Source: Kineococcus rubinsiae
GTDB taxonomy: Bacteria > Actinomycetota > Actinomycetes > Actinomycetales > Kineococcaceae
NCBI RefSeq assembly: GCF_011839805.1
Contig: NZ_VWPY01000004.1
Location: forward strand, 1 to 64,000
Reading direction: 5' to 3'
DNA: 64,000 nt
Position 1 is the stretch's first letter; the number at the start of each line of letters is the position of its first letter. The notes under the pieces are model-generated. The model was not told the origin of the DNA. It saw nothing but the letters and a program-made list of their open reading frames with translations, and made no database searches. Made by a program: the position numbers and the translations under genes. Below, piece by piece: positions 36,240-45,474 of this stretch.

Positions 36240-36962
36240 GTGACCTCCCCCTCCCCCGACGCCCCCGCGGGCGCGGTCCGCGTCGTGCTCGTGGACGACC
36301 AGCAGCTGGTCCGCGCGGGTTTCCGCATGGTCATCGACTCCCAGCCCGACCTGGTCGTCGTCGGCGAGGCCTCCGACGGTGCCGCCGCCGTCGAGCTCGT
36401 CGCCCGGACGGCGTGCGACGTGGTGCTGATGGACGTCCGCATGCCGCAGCTGGACGGGATCGAGGCCACCCGCCTCATCACCGCCCAGCCGGAGCCGCCC
36501 CGCGTGGTGGTGCTGACGACGTTCGACATCGACGAGTACGTGGTCGCCGCGATCGGCGCCGGCGCCAGCGGGTTCCTGCTGAAGGACGCGCCGCCGGAGG
36601 AGATGCTCGCCGCGGTCCGCACCGTGCACTCCGGCGACGCCGTCATCGCCGCGAGCTCCACCCGCCGTCTCCTGCAGCACGTCGGGCCCCTGCTGCGCGA
36701 CGCGTCGGGGTCACCGACCACGGCCGCGCGGGGCCTGCCGGCGGACCTCACGCCCCGCGAGCTGGAGGTGCTGGTCTGCATGGCCCACGGCCTGTCGAAC
36801 ACCGAGATCGCCCGCCGGTTCGTCGTGTCCGAGGCGACCGTCAAGACCCACGTGGGCCGGGTGCTGCACAAGACGCAGTCCCGCGACCGCGTGCAGGCCG
36901 TCGTCCTGGCCTACTCCGCGGGGCTCGTGCAGCCCGGCGAGGTGCTGCGCGACGCCCGCTGA
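36240..36962 (+). CDS. Response regulator, NarL/LuxR family
   Basis: 240 residues. The receiver domain has the acidic pair VDDQQLVRAG, phospho-acceptor Asp65 ([13 protein letters not shown]) and the conserved Lys in FLLKDAP. The C-terminal LuxR helix-turn-helix is LTPRELEVLVCMAHGLSNTE followed by SEATVKTHVGRVL. Partner of the kinase directly upstream. Start GTG; the region before it has a weak GAAGGG. Confidence 0.93.
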   Translation: MTSPSPDAPAGAVRVVLVDDQQLVRAGFRMVIDSQPDLVVVGEASDGAAAVELVARTACDVVLMDVRMPQLDGIEATRLITAQPEPPRVVVLTTFDIDEYVVAAIGAGASGFLLKDAPPEEMLAAVRTVHSGDAVIAASSTRRLLQHVGPLLRDASGSPTTAARGLPADLTPRELEVLVCMAHGLSNTEIARRFVVSEATVKTHVGRVLHKTQSRDRVQAVVLAYSAGLVQPGEVLRDAR

Positions 36963-36971
36963 GCCGTTCCG

Positions 36972-37658
36972 TCAGGACGCCTCGCCGCGGCGCACGAAAC
37001 CCGACTCGTAGGCGACCACGACCGCCTGGACCCGGTCGCGCACCCCGAGCTTCGCGAGCACGCGGGCCACGTGCGTCTTCACGGTCGTCTCGGCGACGAC
37101 GAACTCCGCGGCGATCTCGGCGTTGGACAACCCGCGCGCGACGAGCCGCAGCACCTGCAGCTCGCGCTCGGTCAGGCCGCGCAGCCGGGCGGGCCGCTCG
37201 CCGGGGGCACCCTCGGGCGTCCCGGCCGCGAAGCGCTCCACCAGCCGCCGGGTGATGGACGGTTCGACCAGGGCGTCGCCCGTCGCGGCGACCCGCACCG
37301 CGGACACCAGCCGCGAGGCGGGCGCGTCCTTGAGCAGGAACCCGCAGGCCCCCGCCCGCAGGGCCCGCACGACGTACTCGTCGAGGTCGAACGTCGTCAG
37401 CACGACGACGCGCGGCGCCTCCTGCCCGGGGCCCTGCGGCAGGGCCAGGACGCGCTCGGTCGCCGCCAGCCCGTCCAGGCGCGGCATCCGCACGTCCATG
37501 AGGACCACGTCGGGGCGCAGCGTGCGGGCCAGGTCCACGGCCTCCAGGCCGTCGGCCGCCTCGCCGACCACCTCGATGCCGGGTTCGGACTCGAGGATGA
37601 CCCGGAACCCGGCGCGCAGCAGGCGCTGGTCGTCGGCCAGCAGGACCCGGATCACCAC
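36972..37658 (-). CDS. Response regulator, NarL/LuxR family
   Basis: 228 residues from GTG 37658 (or the adjacent GTG 37655). Receiver with [11 protein letters not shown], phospho-Asp55 ([13 protein letters not shown]) and FLLKDAP. LuxR DNA-binding domain [20 protein letters not shown], then [13 protein letters not shown]. It resembles the regulator ending at 36962 and converges on it with 9 bp between, so the two look like diverged paralogues. Its likely partner is the plus-strand kinase group starting at 37888, from which it is divergent. Confidence 0.92.
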   Translation of the reverse strand: MVIRVLLADDQRLLRAGFRVILESEPGIEVVGEAADGLEAVDLARTLRPDVVLMDVRMPRLDGLAATERVLALPQGPGQEAPRVVVLTTFDLDEYVVRALRAGACGFLLKDAPASRLVSAVRVAATGDALVEPSITRRLVERFAAGTPEGAPGERPARLRGLTERELQVLRLVARGLSNAEIAAEFVVAETTVKTHVARVLAKLGVRDRVQAVVVAYESGFVRRGEAS

Positions 37659-37887
37659 CGCGCCAGTGTGGCGCTCCCGGCGCTCGCCAGGGGGGAGTTC
37701 CGGTGCGTCCCCCGCGGCGGCCCCCACCGCCGCCGCCGCGACGTCCCCGAGGTCGTCGTCGCGTCGTCGTCCTCGCGGAGGACGCGGCGGCGCGAGGTCG
37801 TCCTCGCTGCGGACGACCGCACCCCCGCTCCCTCCCTAGCGTCGTCCTCACCGGAGCGAAGGTCGTTCCGCGGGAAGGGGAAAGCTC

Positions 37888-38418
37888 ATGTCCAGCTCCG
37901 TCCGGGGGGTGCGGCCGGCCGACGTCGTGCTCGCCGCGCTCCTCACCGCCCTCGGCGCGTTCCTCATGGTGCAGAACGTCCTCGCGGGGCCCGGGGAGGC
38001 CACCCGCATCGATTCGCACTCGTGGGCCCTGCTGCCCGTGTTCGCCCTGACGACGCTGCCGGTGCTGTGGTGGCGCCGCGGCGTCGTGGGCGTCCTGCTC
38101 GTCTCGGCCGCCGCCATGGGCGTCCACGTCCTCGCCTTCGGCTGGCTGATCCGCTGCGGCGCAGGACTGCCCCTGGCGCTCGTGCTGGCCTTCCTCGTGG
38201 GCCGTCAGCTGCGCGGCCGGCGGGCCGCCGTCGGGTTCCTGCTCGGCGTCGTGCTCCAGGCCCTTGTCCTGGTGCAGGACTCGGCAGCAGGATTCGGCGT
38301 CCTGCCGTTCACCGTCGTCCTGGCCGGCGTGGCGTGGGCGGCCGGGTGGGGGGTGCAGCGCCGCGCCACCCGCGCGGCGACTGCCCCCGCCGCCCGCGGG
38401 GTGCGTGCGGGCGTGTGA
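37888..38418 (+). CDS. Small membrane protein homologous to the sensor part of the next gene
   Basis: 176 residues, about five membrane helices and no kinase domain. Its helices align with the N-terminal half of the downstream kinase-like protein: SHSWALLPVF versus SQSWWMLPVF, LWWRR versus VWWRR, IRCGAGLPLALVLAFL versus VRCGAGLPLAFTLAFL, and VLVQDSAAG versus VLVRDTAAG. It therefore looks like a sensor domain that lost its kinase, or a dedicated partner subunit. Its stop is embedded in the next start (GTGTGA), so expression is coupled. Start ATG with AAGGGG upstream. Confidence 0.8.
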   Translation: MSSSVRGVRPADVVLAALLTALGAFLMVQNVLAGPGEATRIDSHSWALLPVFALTTLPVLWWRRGVVGVLLVSAAAMGVHVLAFGWLIRCGAGLPLALVLAFLVGRQLRGRRAAVGFLLGVVLQALVLVQDSAAGFGVLPFTVVLAGVAWAAGWGVQRRATRAATAPAARGVRAGV

Positions 38419-39617
38419 CGCAGGACCTGGCTCGGGAGGGGGCGGCGGCCGTGGGCGCGAGGACGGCGGTGGGAGCAGCGGTGGTGTGGGACGACCGCCG
38501 CGTGCGGGCGGTCGACGTCGCCCTGGCGGGCGCGCTCAGCACCCTCGTGGTGCTCCTGGTCGTGATGGTCGTCGAGGACGACGACCCGGCCACCCGCGCC
38601 GGCTCGCAGTCCTGGTGGATGCTCCCGGTGTTCCTCGCGGCGACGGTGCCGCTCGTGTGGTGGCGCCGCTCGCTCGTCGCCGTGACGGCGACCGCCGTCG
38701 TGGCGGTGGGCCTGCACGACCTGCTCTTCGGGCCCGTGGTGCGCTGCGGAGCCGGGCTGCCGCTGGCCTTCACGCTCGCCTTCCTCGCCGGCGCTGCGGG
38801 CGGCCGCCGGCGCGGGGTCGTGCCGCTCGGCCTGACGGCGCTGCTGGCGGCGGTGGTCCTCGTCCGCGACACCGCGGCCGGGCCGGAGCTGCTCCCCGTG
38901 GTGCTGGTCGTCCTGGCGGCGCTCTGGGGGACGGGCCTGGTCGCCCGCAGCCGCTCGGAGCTGGCCGCGCAGCTGCGGCGCAGCACCGCGGAGCTGCGGG
39001 CGGTGCGCGACGAGCGGACCGCGCTGGAGGTCCTCGACGACCGGGCGCGGATGTCCACCGAGCTCGAGACCCTGCTGGGCGAGCGGCTGCGCCGGCTGGA
39101 GGCGACGGCCGAGGCCGGCGCCGCGGCGGGCGCCCCCGGGGCCACCCGCGAGGCGCTGGAGGTCCTCGAGGCGGAGGGCCGGCGCACCCTGGGCGACGTC
39201 CGCGAGGTCGTCGGGGTGCTGCGGGGCGGTGAGACGTCGCTGGCCCCGACGCCCTCGATCGCCCACCTCGACGCGCTGCTGGCCGGGCACCCGGGGGTCG
39301 AGCTCGACGTCCGCGGCGAGCCCCGGGTTCTGCCCGCGAGCGTCGAGCTGTCGGCCTACCGGGTGGTCGAGCACCTCCTGGAGGTGCTGGGCACCGGGCC
39401 GGGCGACGTGGCGCGCGCGCACGTCACGGTCTCGCTGCGCTTCGCCGACGACGTCCTGGAGGTCACCGTCGCCGGGCCGGTGACGCGCGGCACCGACACC
39501 CGCGGGGCCGTCTCGCGCGCCCGGGAACGCGTCCGCCTGCACGCGGGCGCCCTGGACGCCACGGTCGCGCGGGGGCGGGCCCGCGTGGTCGCGCAGCTCC
39601 CGGTCACGAGCGGGTGA
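38415..39617 (+). CDS. Degenerate histidine-kinase-like protein (pseudokinase)
   Basis: 400 residues. The N-terminal half has five or so membrane helices; a coiled coil and a HisKA_3-like region follow. The phospho-acceptor motif is lost: where the neighbouring kinase has ELHDIVGHAL, this one has ELETLLGERL, so Glu218 replaces His. The N-box is also lost (VEHLLEVLGTG in place of QEGLTNALRHA), and the Gly-rich ATP loops are unrecognisable. The frame is intact with normal codon use, so it is a maintained protein, not a decayed gene. It may act as a regulatory partner of the active kinase next to it. Confidence 0.8.
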   Translation: MTQDLAREGAAAVGARTAVGAAVVWDDRRVRAVDVALAGALSTLVVLLVVMVVEDDDPATRAGSQSWWMLPVFLAATVPLVWWRRSLVAVTATAVVAVGLHDLLFGPVVRCGAGLPLAFTLAFLAGAAGGRRRGVVPLGLTALLAAVVLVRDTAAGPELLPVVLVVLAALWGTGLVARSRSELAAQLRRSTAELRAVRDERTALEVLDDRARMSTELETLLGERLRRLEATAEAGAAAGAPGATREALEVLEAEGRRTLGDVREVVGVLRGGETSLAPTPSIAHLDALLAGHPGVELDVRGEPRVLPASVELSAYRVVEHLLEVLGTGPGDVARAHVTVSLRFADDVLEVTVAGPVTRGTDTRGAVSRARERVRLHAGALDATVARGRARVVAQLPVTSG

Positions 39618-39621
39618 CCCC

Positions 39622-40743
39622 GTGCGCCGCGCCGAGCCGGTGCTCCTGCTGCTCGCCGCCCTGCTCCTGACGCTGGGCCCGCTCGCGGGAACCGGCTGGC
39701 CCGGCGCGCCACTGGACCGGCTGGCGGCCCTGGCCACGGCCGCGGGGGCCTGCACCGCCGTCGCGTGGCGGCGGCACCCCGCGGTGGTCGTCGTCGTGGG
39801 GCCGCTGCTCGTCCTGAGTCCGCTGGCCACGGGGTACTCGCCCCCCGACACCGTCCTGATCGTCCTGCTGGCGTTCGCGGCGCTCGCCGCGGAGCGCTTC
39901 GGCGGCCGGGCGGCGTGGCTGGCCGCGGCCGGCCTGGTGGGCTGCCTCGCCGCCGTCTACGCGGTCACCGGCGACACCAGCCCGGGCGTCCTCGTCCTCG
40001 TGCTGCCGGGGTTCGCCGCGGGGACGGTGCTGCGGTGGCGGCGGCGCACGGCCGAGCAGCTCGCCGAGCGCGCGCGGGAGCTGGAGCGCGAGCGGGACCT
40101 CTTCGCGACCGTCTCGGTCGACAACGAGCGGGCCCGGATCGCGACCGAGCTGCACGACATCGTCGGGCACGCGCTGAGCGTGGCCGTCGTGCAGGCCGCG
40201 GCCGGGCAGCGGCTGCTGGACTCCTCGCCGGACGACGCGCGCGAGGCCCTGGACGTCATCGCCGCGTCCGTGCGGCAGGGCCGGGTGGACCTGCGGCGGC
40301 TGGTCGAGCTGCTCGGCGGCGACTCCCCCGACGAGCGCGCGGGGCCGGGCCCCGACTTCCGGGAGCTGGAGGAGACCATCGCCCGCGCCGCCCGCAGCGG
40401 GCTGCGCGTCACCTGGCGGGTCGAGGGCGTCGCGGGCGTGGCCGCCGCCCCGGCCCACGTCGCCTTCCGCGTGGTGCAGGAGGGGCTCACCAACGCCCTG
40501 CGCCACGCCCCGGGCTCCACGGTCCGCGTGCTCCTCCAGCGTCCGGAGGGGGCCGGCGACCTCCTGGTGCGCGTCGAGAACGCCGCACCCCCGGCGGGCG
40601 CGGGCCCGGACCTGCCCGGCGGCGGCCGGGGTCTGCGCGGGCTGCGCGAGCGGGTGCTGGCCGCGGGCGGCAGCTTCACCGCGGGCCCCGACGCGGCGCA
40701 CGGCTGGTCGGTCGAGGCGCGGCTGCCCGTCCGCGCCGGGTGA
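39622..40743 (+). CDS. Sensor histidine kinase, NarL/DesK type
   Basis: 373 residues. Five N-terminal membrane helices, a coiled-coil linker (EQLAERARELERERDLF), then HisKA_3 with His178 (RIATELHDIVGHAL). The ATPase N-box is QEGLTNALRHAPG, with Asn291. A Gly-rich stretch (PGGGRGLRGLRERVLAAGG) stands for the G-box region, although the usual DDG Asp is replaced by ENAAP. It starts at GTG 4 bp after the pseudokinase stop, so the three membrane genes form one operon. Confidence 0.88.
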   Translation: MRRAEPVLLLLAALLLTLGPLAGTGWPGAPLDRLAALATAAGACTAVAWRRHPAVVVVVGPLLVLSPLATGYSPPDTVLIVLLAFAALAAERFGGRAAWLAAAGLVGCLAAVYAVTGDTSPGVLVLVLPGFAAGTVLRWRRRTAEQLAERARELERERDLFATVSVDNERARIATELHDIVGHALSVAVVQAAAGQRLLDSSPDDAREALDVIAASVRQGRVDLRRLVELLGGDSPDERAGPGPDFRELEETIARAARSGLRVTWRVEGVAGVAAAPAHVAFRVVQEGLTNALRHAPGSTVRVLLQRPEGAGDLLVRVENAAPPAGAGPDLPGGGRGLRGLRERVLAAGGSFTAGPDAAHGWSVEARLPVRAG

Positions 40744-40785
40744 GCGCCGACGACGCGCCGGCACCGCCGCCGGCGCGGGACACTC

Positions 40786-41865
40786 GTGTGCGTGAGCACC
40801 GTGGGAGCACCGAGGCGCGACGCGCGCACCCTGCGCCGCTGGCGCCAGTACCTGGCCGACGAGCGGGCCGAGGCCGCGGTGTACCGGGACCTCGCGAGCC
40901 GCCGGCACGGCGAGGAGCGCGAGATCCTGCTCGCCCTGGCCGAGGCCGAGGGCCGCCACGCCGCGCACTGGGAGGACCTGCTCGGCATCGACGTCGGCCT
41001 GCCGCTGCGCGGTGACCTCCGCACCCGCGTGCTGGCCTTCCTGGCGCGCCACTTCGGTTCCGTGTTCGTCCTCGCCCTCGTCCAGCGCGCCGAGGCGCGC
41101 TCCCCCTACGCCGACGACGCCGACGCGACCGAGGCCATGGCGGCCGACGAGCGCATCCACGGCGAGGTGGTGCGCGGGCTCGCGACCCGGGGCCGGGCCC
41201 GGCTCTCGGGGACGTTCCGCGCGGCGGTGTTCGGGGCCAACGACGGGCTCGTGTCGAACCTCTCCCTCGTCCTGGGGATCTCCGCGGGCGGTGCCGGGCA
41301 GCGCACCGTGCTGCTGGCCGGCGTCGCGGGCCTGCTCGCGGGTGCCCTGTCGATGGGCGCCGGGGAGTACGTGTCCGTGCGCTCGCAGCGGGAGCTCCTC
41401 GAGGCCTCGACGCCGGACCCCGAGGCGGACTCGGCCGTCGGGAACCTCGACGTGGACGCCAACGAGCTCGCGCTGGTCTACCGCGCCCGCGGGATGGACG
41501 CGGCGCAGGCCGAGGCGCACGCCGCCGAGGTCCTCGGCGGGCTGCGGCCGGAACCCGCGGCGGACGTCGAGGACGAGCACGAGGCCGTCGGCACGGGTCT
41601 CGGGGCCGCGACGTCCAGCTTCCTGTTCTTCGCCTCCGGTGCGGTGATCCCCGTGCTGCCCTTCCTGTTCGGGCTCGCGGGAGGCACCGCGCTGGTCGTG
41701 GCGACCGTCCTCGTCGGCCTCGCGCTGCTCGGCACCGGAGCCGTCGTCGGCCTCCTCTCGGGCGGGCCGCCGCTGCGGCGGGCGGTGCGGCAGCTGGCGA
41801 TCGGGTGCGCCGCGGCCGCGATCACCTACGGGCTCGGGACGCTGTTCGGCACGACGACCGGCTGA
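40786..41865 (+). CDS. Er-Vit1 (MbfA-like) membrane ferritin / iron transporter
   Basis: 359 residues. The N-terminal 140 residues are a rubrerythrin/ferritin-like four-helix domain with carboxylate and His ligands (YLADERAEAAVYRDLA, EAEGRHAAHWEDLL, ADERIHGEVVR). A VIT1/CCC1-type membrane domain follows (FGANDGLVSNLSLVLGISAG, GALSMGAGEYVSVRSQREL). In Bradyrhizobium and Agrobacterium such MbfA proteins export iron and protect from peroxide. Start GTG 40786 or GTG 40792 (VSTVGAPRRDAR). It has its own 42-bp gap from the kinase operon. Confidence 0.87.
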   Translation: MCVSTVGAPRRDARTLRRWRQYLADERAEAAVYRDLASRRHGEEREILLALAEAEGRHAAHWEDLLGIDVGLPLRGDLRTRVLAFLARHFGSVFVLALVQRAEARSPYADDADATEAMAADERIHGEVVRGLATRGRARLSGTFRAAVFGANDGLVSNLSLVLGISAGGAGQRTVLLAGVAGLLAGALSMGAGEYVSVRSQRELLEASTPDPEADSAVGNLDVDANELALVYRARGMDAAQAEAHAAEVLGGLRPEPAADVEDEHEAVGTGLGAATSSFLFFASGAVIPVLPFLFGLAGGTALVVATVLVGLALLGTGAVVGLLSGGPPLRRAVRQLAIGCAAAAITYGLGTLFGTTTG

Positions 41866-42055
41866 ACCCGGGGCGGCGCCGGTCTCCCCCCGGGGGATGA
41901 CGTGGCGCCCGCCGCGCTCCGCCTCCCGGAGGAGACCGGCCCGGCCGGAGATCACCGTGCGGCCCGACGTCGCGGGAACCGCTGCGTCCCTAGCGTCGAG
42001 GGGTAGGCAGAAACCCCTCCCGGGGACCCGGGACGCACCGCAGCAGGAGGCCTCC

Positions 42056-42829
42056 GTGCCCGAACCCCACCCGACCCGCACCGCTCCCCCGCCCCGCCGT
42101 CCCGCGGAGGCGGCCGTCTCGGCCGTCGCGCTGACGAAGACGTACGGCCGCGGCGACGCCGCCGTCACGGCGCTGGACGCGGTGGACGTGACGTTCGACC
42201 GGGCCGCGTTCACGGCCATCATGGGGCCGTCGGGATCCGGCAAGTCCACGCTGATGCACTGCCTCGCAGGCCTGGACACCGCCACCAGCGGCCAGGTGTT
42301 CCTGGGCGGCACGGCACTCACGGCGCTGCGCGACCGCGAGCTCACCGTCCTGCGCCGCGACCGCATCGGCTTCGTGTTCCAGTCGTTCAACCTCCTGCCC
42401 GTCCTGGACGCGCAGGAGAACGTGCTGCTGCCGCTGCAGCTGGCCGGGCGCCGTCCCGACGAGCAGTGGCTGCGCGACGTGGTCGCGCGCCTCGGTCTCG
42501 GCGACCGGCTGCACCACCGCCCCCACGAGCTGTCCGGCGGCCAGCAGCAGCGGGTCGCGGTCGCCCGCGCCCTGCTGCCTCGCCCGGACGTCGTGTTCGC
42601 CGACGAACCCACCGGGAACCTCGACTCCCGCTCCGGCGCAGAGGTCCTGGGCCTGCTGCGCGGCAGCGTCCGGGAGTTCGGGCAGACCGTCGTGATGGTG
42701 ACCCACGACCCGGTCGCCGCCAGCTACGCCGACCGCGTCGTCCTGCTCGCCGACGGCCGCGTGGCCGGGGAGATCTCCGCCCCGACCACCGACGACGTCG
42801 TCGACGCCCTGCGCACCCTGGGGGTCTGA
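42056..42829 (+). CDS. ABC transporter ATP-binding protein, MacB/LolD type
   Basis: 257 residues from GTG with AGGAGG 6 nt upstream. Walker A GPSGSGKST, Q-loop in FVFQSFNLLPVLDAQENV, signature LSGGQQQRVAVARAL, Walker B VVFADEPTGNLDS and H-loop VTHD. The FQSFNLLP segment is typical of the type VII (MacB/LolD/FtsE) group. The FtsX-like permease follows after 4 bp. A proline-rich N-terminal extension of about 20 residues precedes the domain. Confidence 0.93.
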   Translation: MPEPHPTRTAPPPRRPAEAAVSAVALTKTYGRGDAAVTALDAVDVTFDRAAFTAIMGPSGSGKSTLMHCLAGLDTATSGQVFLGGTALTALRDRELTVLRRDRIGFVFQSFNLLPVLDAQENVLLPLQLAGRRPDEQWLRDVVARLGLGDRLHHRPHELSGGQQQRVAVARALLPRPDVVFADEPTGNLDSRSGAEVLGLLRGSVREFGQTVVMVTHDPVAASYADRVVLLADGRVAGEISAPTTDDVVDALRTLGV

Positions 42830-42833
42830 GCCG

Positions 42834-45326
42834 GTGCTGACCACCACCCTCGCCCAGGTCCGCGCGCACGCCGGCCGGGTGCTGGCGTCCTGCCTCGCGA
42901 TCGTCATCGCGGTCGGGTTCGTCGTCGCGACGCTCTGCCTGAACGCCTCCTCCCGCGCCAGCGTCCTGGACGCCGTCGGCGCGCAGTACCGCGGTTCCGC
43001 GGTGGTCCTGTCGGAGACCGGCGATCGCGCGGAGGGCGCACCCGACCCGCTCGCGGCGGCCGCCACCGCCGTCGCCGCCCTGCCCGGGGTGCGGGCGACC
43101 GCGCTCGACCGGACCACCCCGGTGCAGCTGCGGCTGCCCGGGCGCAGCGGCAGCAGCTTCGCCGTGGCCACCGGGCTCGCCGACGACCCGGGCCTGCGCT
43201 GGCAGCGCGTGTCCGCCGGGCGGCTGCCCACCGGCCCGGACGAGATCGCCGTGTCCGAGCGCACCGGGGCCGGAGTCGGCACCGTCGTGACCCTGACGCC
43301 CGAGGACCTCGGGGAGGTCGACGCGGTCCCGCCCGCGCCCCGGGAGGTCCGCGTCGTCGGCGTCGTCGACCTCCGCGGCGACCCGCGGGCCGGGGTGACC
43401 GGCCAGGTCTTCGCCTCCGACGCCGACCTGACCACCTGGGGCGCCGCGACGGCGGACCTGCTGCGCGTGGCCGCCGCCCCGGGCGCGGACGTCGCCGCCC
43501 TGCGCGACGCGGTCACCGCCGCCGTCCCCGCGGCCGAGGTCCTCACGGGCGACGAGGCGGCCGCCCAGGCCGCGGCCGCCTTCACGGGCGACGCCGCCAA
43601 CCTCACGAGCGTGCTGCTCGTCTTCGGGGCGGTGGCCGTCCTGGTCGCCGCCCTCGTCATCGCCAACACCTTCGCGGTGCTCGTGGCGCAGCGGACCCGG
43701 GAGCTGGCGCTGCTGCGCTGCGTCGGCGCCACCAGCGGGCAGGTCGCGCGCAGCGTCCTCGCCGAGGCCGCCGTGGTGGGGGTCCTCGCGTCCGCCGCCG
43801 GCGTGGGCGCGGGGGTCGGCCTCGCGGCGGCGGTCTCGGCGCTGGTCTCGCGCACGACCTCCCCGATCCCGCTGGGCGCGGTCGTCGTGCCGGCCTCCGC
43901 CGTCGCGGTGGGCCTCGTGCTGGGCACGGCCGTGACGGTGCTGGCCGCCCTCGCCCCGGCGCGCGGCGCGACGCGCGTCGCCCCCCTGGCCGCCCTGCGC
44001 CCCGTCCAGCCGCCGCCGGTGCGCTCGCGCGCCGGGGCGCTGCGCCTCGCCCTCGGCCTCGTCGTGCTCGTCCCGTCGGCGGTGGCGCTCGTCGTGCTCT
44101 CCCGCGCGGGCATGCTGACGGCGGCGGTGGGGGCCGGCGCCCTGAGCTTCCTCGGGGTGCTGCTGCTCGCGCGGCGCCTCGTCCCGGCCGCGGTGTCGGT
44201 CGCCGGGCTGCTCGTGCGCCCCCTCGGCGGGGTCCCGGCGCGCCTCGCGCAGGGCAACGCGCTGCGCAACCCGCGCCGCACGGCCGCGACCGCCACGGCG
44301 CTGCTGATCGGCGTGACCCTCACGTCGGCCATGGTGGTCGGCGCGGCGTCCACCCGGGCCACCGCGACGCAGGCCCTGGTCGCCGGCTACCCGACCGACG
44401 TGGTCGTCGAGGGCGCCGACGCGGTGCCCACCGACGTGCAGGGGCGCATCGCCGCGGTCCCCGGGGTGGCGGGCACCTCACCCGTGACGACCGGCGAGGT
44501 CAGCGGGCCGCGGGAGACGACCGCGGGCGCGCAGGGGGTGGAGGCGTCGGCCGCCGGCGTCGTCCGCTCGCAGCAGCGCTCGCCCCTGCCCCGCGACGGC
44601 GAGGCCGTGCTGTCCGTGTCGGCCGCCGACACCTTCGGGGTCGCCGACGGCGGCACCCTGCCCCTGACCGGCAGCGCCGGGACGCAGGAGCTGCGGGTGC
44701 GGGTCGCTCCGGACAGCGAGCAGTTCCTCGTGCTGACCGCGGCCGACCTGCGGCGACTGGACGGTGCGGCCGCGGTGACCGTGGTGTGGGTGCGCCTGGC
44801 CGACGCCGGCGACCGGGCGCAGGAGCGGGCGGTCGACGCGGTCACCGACGTCGTCACGGACAGCCTGCCCAGCAGCAGCGTCAGCGGCGTCGTCGCGGAG
44901 CGCAGCTCCTACGACCAGCTGCTGCGGACGTTCCTGCTCGTCGTGACCGGTCTGCTGGGCGTCGCGGTCGTCATCGCCCTGCTCGGCGTGGGCAACACGC
45001 TCGCGCTCTCGGTCGTCGAGCGCCGGCAGGAGTCGGGGCTGCTGCGGGCGCTGGGCCTGACCCGGGGGCAGCTGCGGGCGCAGCTGGCCTGGGAGGCGCT
45101 GCTCGTGGCGGGGGTCGCCGCGGTGCTGGGCGTCGTCCTCGGCAGCGGGTACGGCCTCGCGGGGACCGCGGCCGTCCTGTCGGCGGAGGCCCCGGTCGTC
45201 CTCGCGCTGCCCTGGGCGCAGCTCGCGGGCATCGTCGCGGTCGCCGCGGGCGCCGGGGTGCTCGCCTCGGTGCTCCCGGCGCGGCGGGCGGCGCGGACGT
45301 CGCCGGTCGCCGCCATCGCGGGGTGA
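42834..45326 (+). CDS. FtsX-like ABC transporter permease
   Basis: 830 residues. Two copies of the FtsX membrane unit, each with a large extracytoplasmic domain after its first helix (residues about 35-260 and 500-690), then three-helix blocks (VLVAQRTRELALLRCVGATS and LSVVERRQESGLLRALGLTR are the conserved coupling motifs). This is the usual arrangement of actinobacterial type VII exporters, which act as mechanotransducers or lipoprotein/peptide exporters. Substrate unknown. The proximity of two sensor-kinase systems fits envelope-stress control, but that is inference. A strong terminator follows. Confidence 0.92.
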   Translation: MLTTTLAQVRAHAGRVLASCLAIVIAVGFVVATLCLNASSRASVLDAVGAQYRGSAVVLSETGDRAEGAPDPLAAAATAVAALPGVRATALDRTTPVQLRLPGRSGSSFAVATGLADDPGLRWQRVSAGRLPTGPDEIAVSERTGAGVGTVVTLTPEDLGEVDAVPPAPREVRVVGVVDLRGDPRAGVTGQVFASDADLTTWGAATADLLRVAAAPGADVAALRDAVTAAVPAAEVLTGDEAAAQAAAAFTGDAANLTSVLLVFGAVAVLVAALVIANTFAVLVAQRTRELALLRCVGATSGQVARSVLAEAAVVGVLASAAGVGAGVGLAAAVSALVSRTTSPIPLGAVVVPASAVAVGLVLGTAVTVLAALAPARGATRVAPLAALRPVQPPPVRSRAGALRLALGLVVLVPSAVALVVLSRAGMLTAAVGAGALSFLGVLLLARRLVPAAVSVAGLLVRPLGGVPARLAQGNALRNPRRTAATATALLIGVTLTSAMVVGAASTRATATQALVAGYPTDVVVEGADAVPTDVQGRIAAVPGVAGTSPVTTGEVSGPRETTAGAQGVEASAAGVVRSQQRSPLPRDGEAVLSVSAADTFGVADGGTLPLTGSAGTQELRVRVAPDSEQFLVLTAADLRRLDGAAAVTVVWVRLADAGDRAQERAVDAVTDVVTDSLPSSSVSGVVAERSSYDQLLRTFLLVVTGLLGVAVVIALLGVGNTLALSVVERRQESGLLRALGLTRGQLRAQLAWEALLVAGVAAVLGVVLGSGYGLAGTAAVLSAEAPVVLALPWAQLAGIVAVAAGAGVLASVLPARRAARTSPVAAIAG

Positions 45327-45334
45327 CGGCGGGG

Positions 45335-45383
45335 TGAGGGGCGCGCGCGGACCGTGGAGGGGACGGTCCGCGCGCGCCCCTCA
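45335..45383 (+). terminator. Terminator of the ABC/FtsX operon
   Basis: Perfect 21-bp stem (45335-45355 with 45363-45383) and a 7-nt loop, 9 bp past the permease stop. Confidence 0.88.
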
Positions 45384-45474
45384 GCCGGTCCGTCGCACCC
45401 CGCACCAGGACGTGGCGACGTGCCACTCTGGGTGACGACCCGCGCAGGGCGGGCGCCGACCCGGGGAGACCGCC

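Noticed and set aside
38415-39617. Calling the kinase-like gene a pseudogene
   Set aside because: The frame is intact over 400 codons with normal codon bias and coupled start; only catalytic residues are replaced, which fits a maintained pseudokinase protein.
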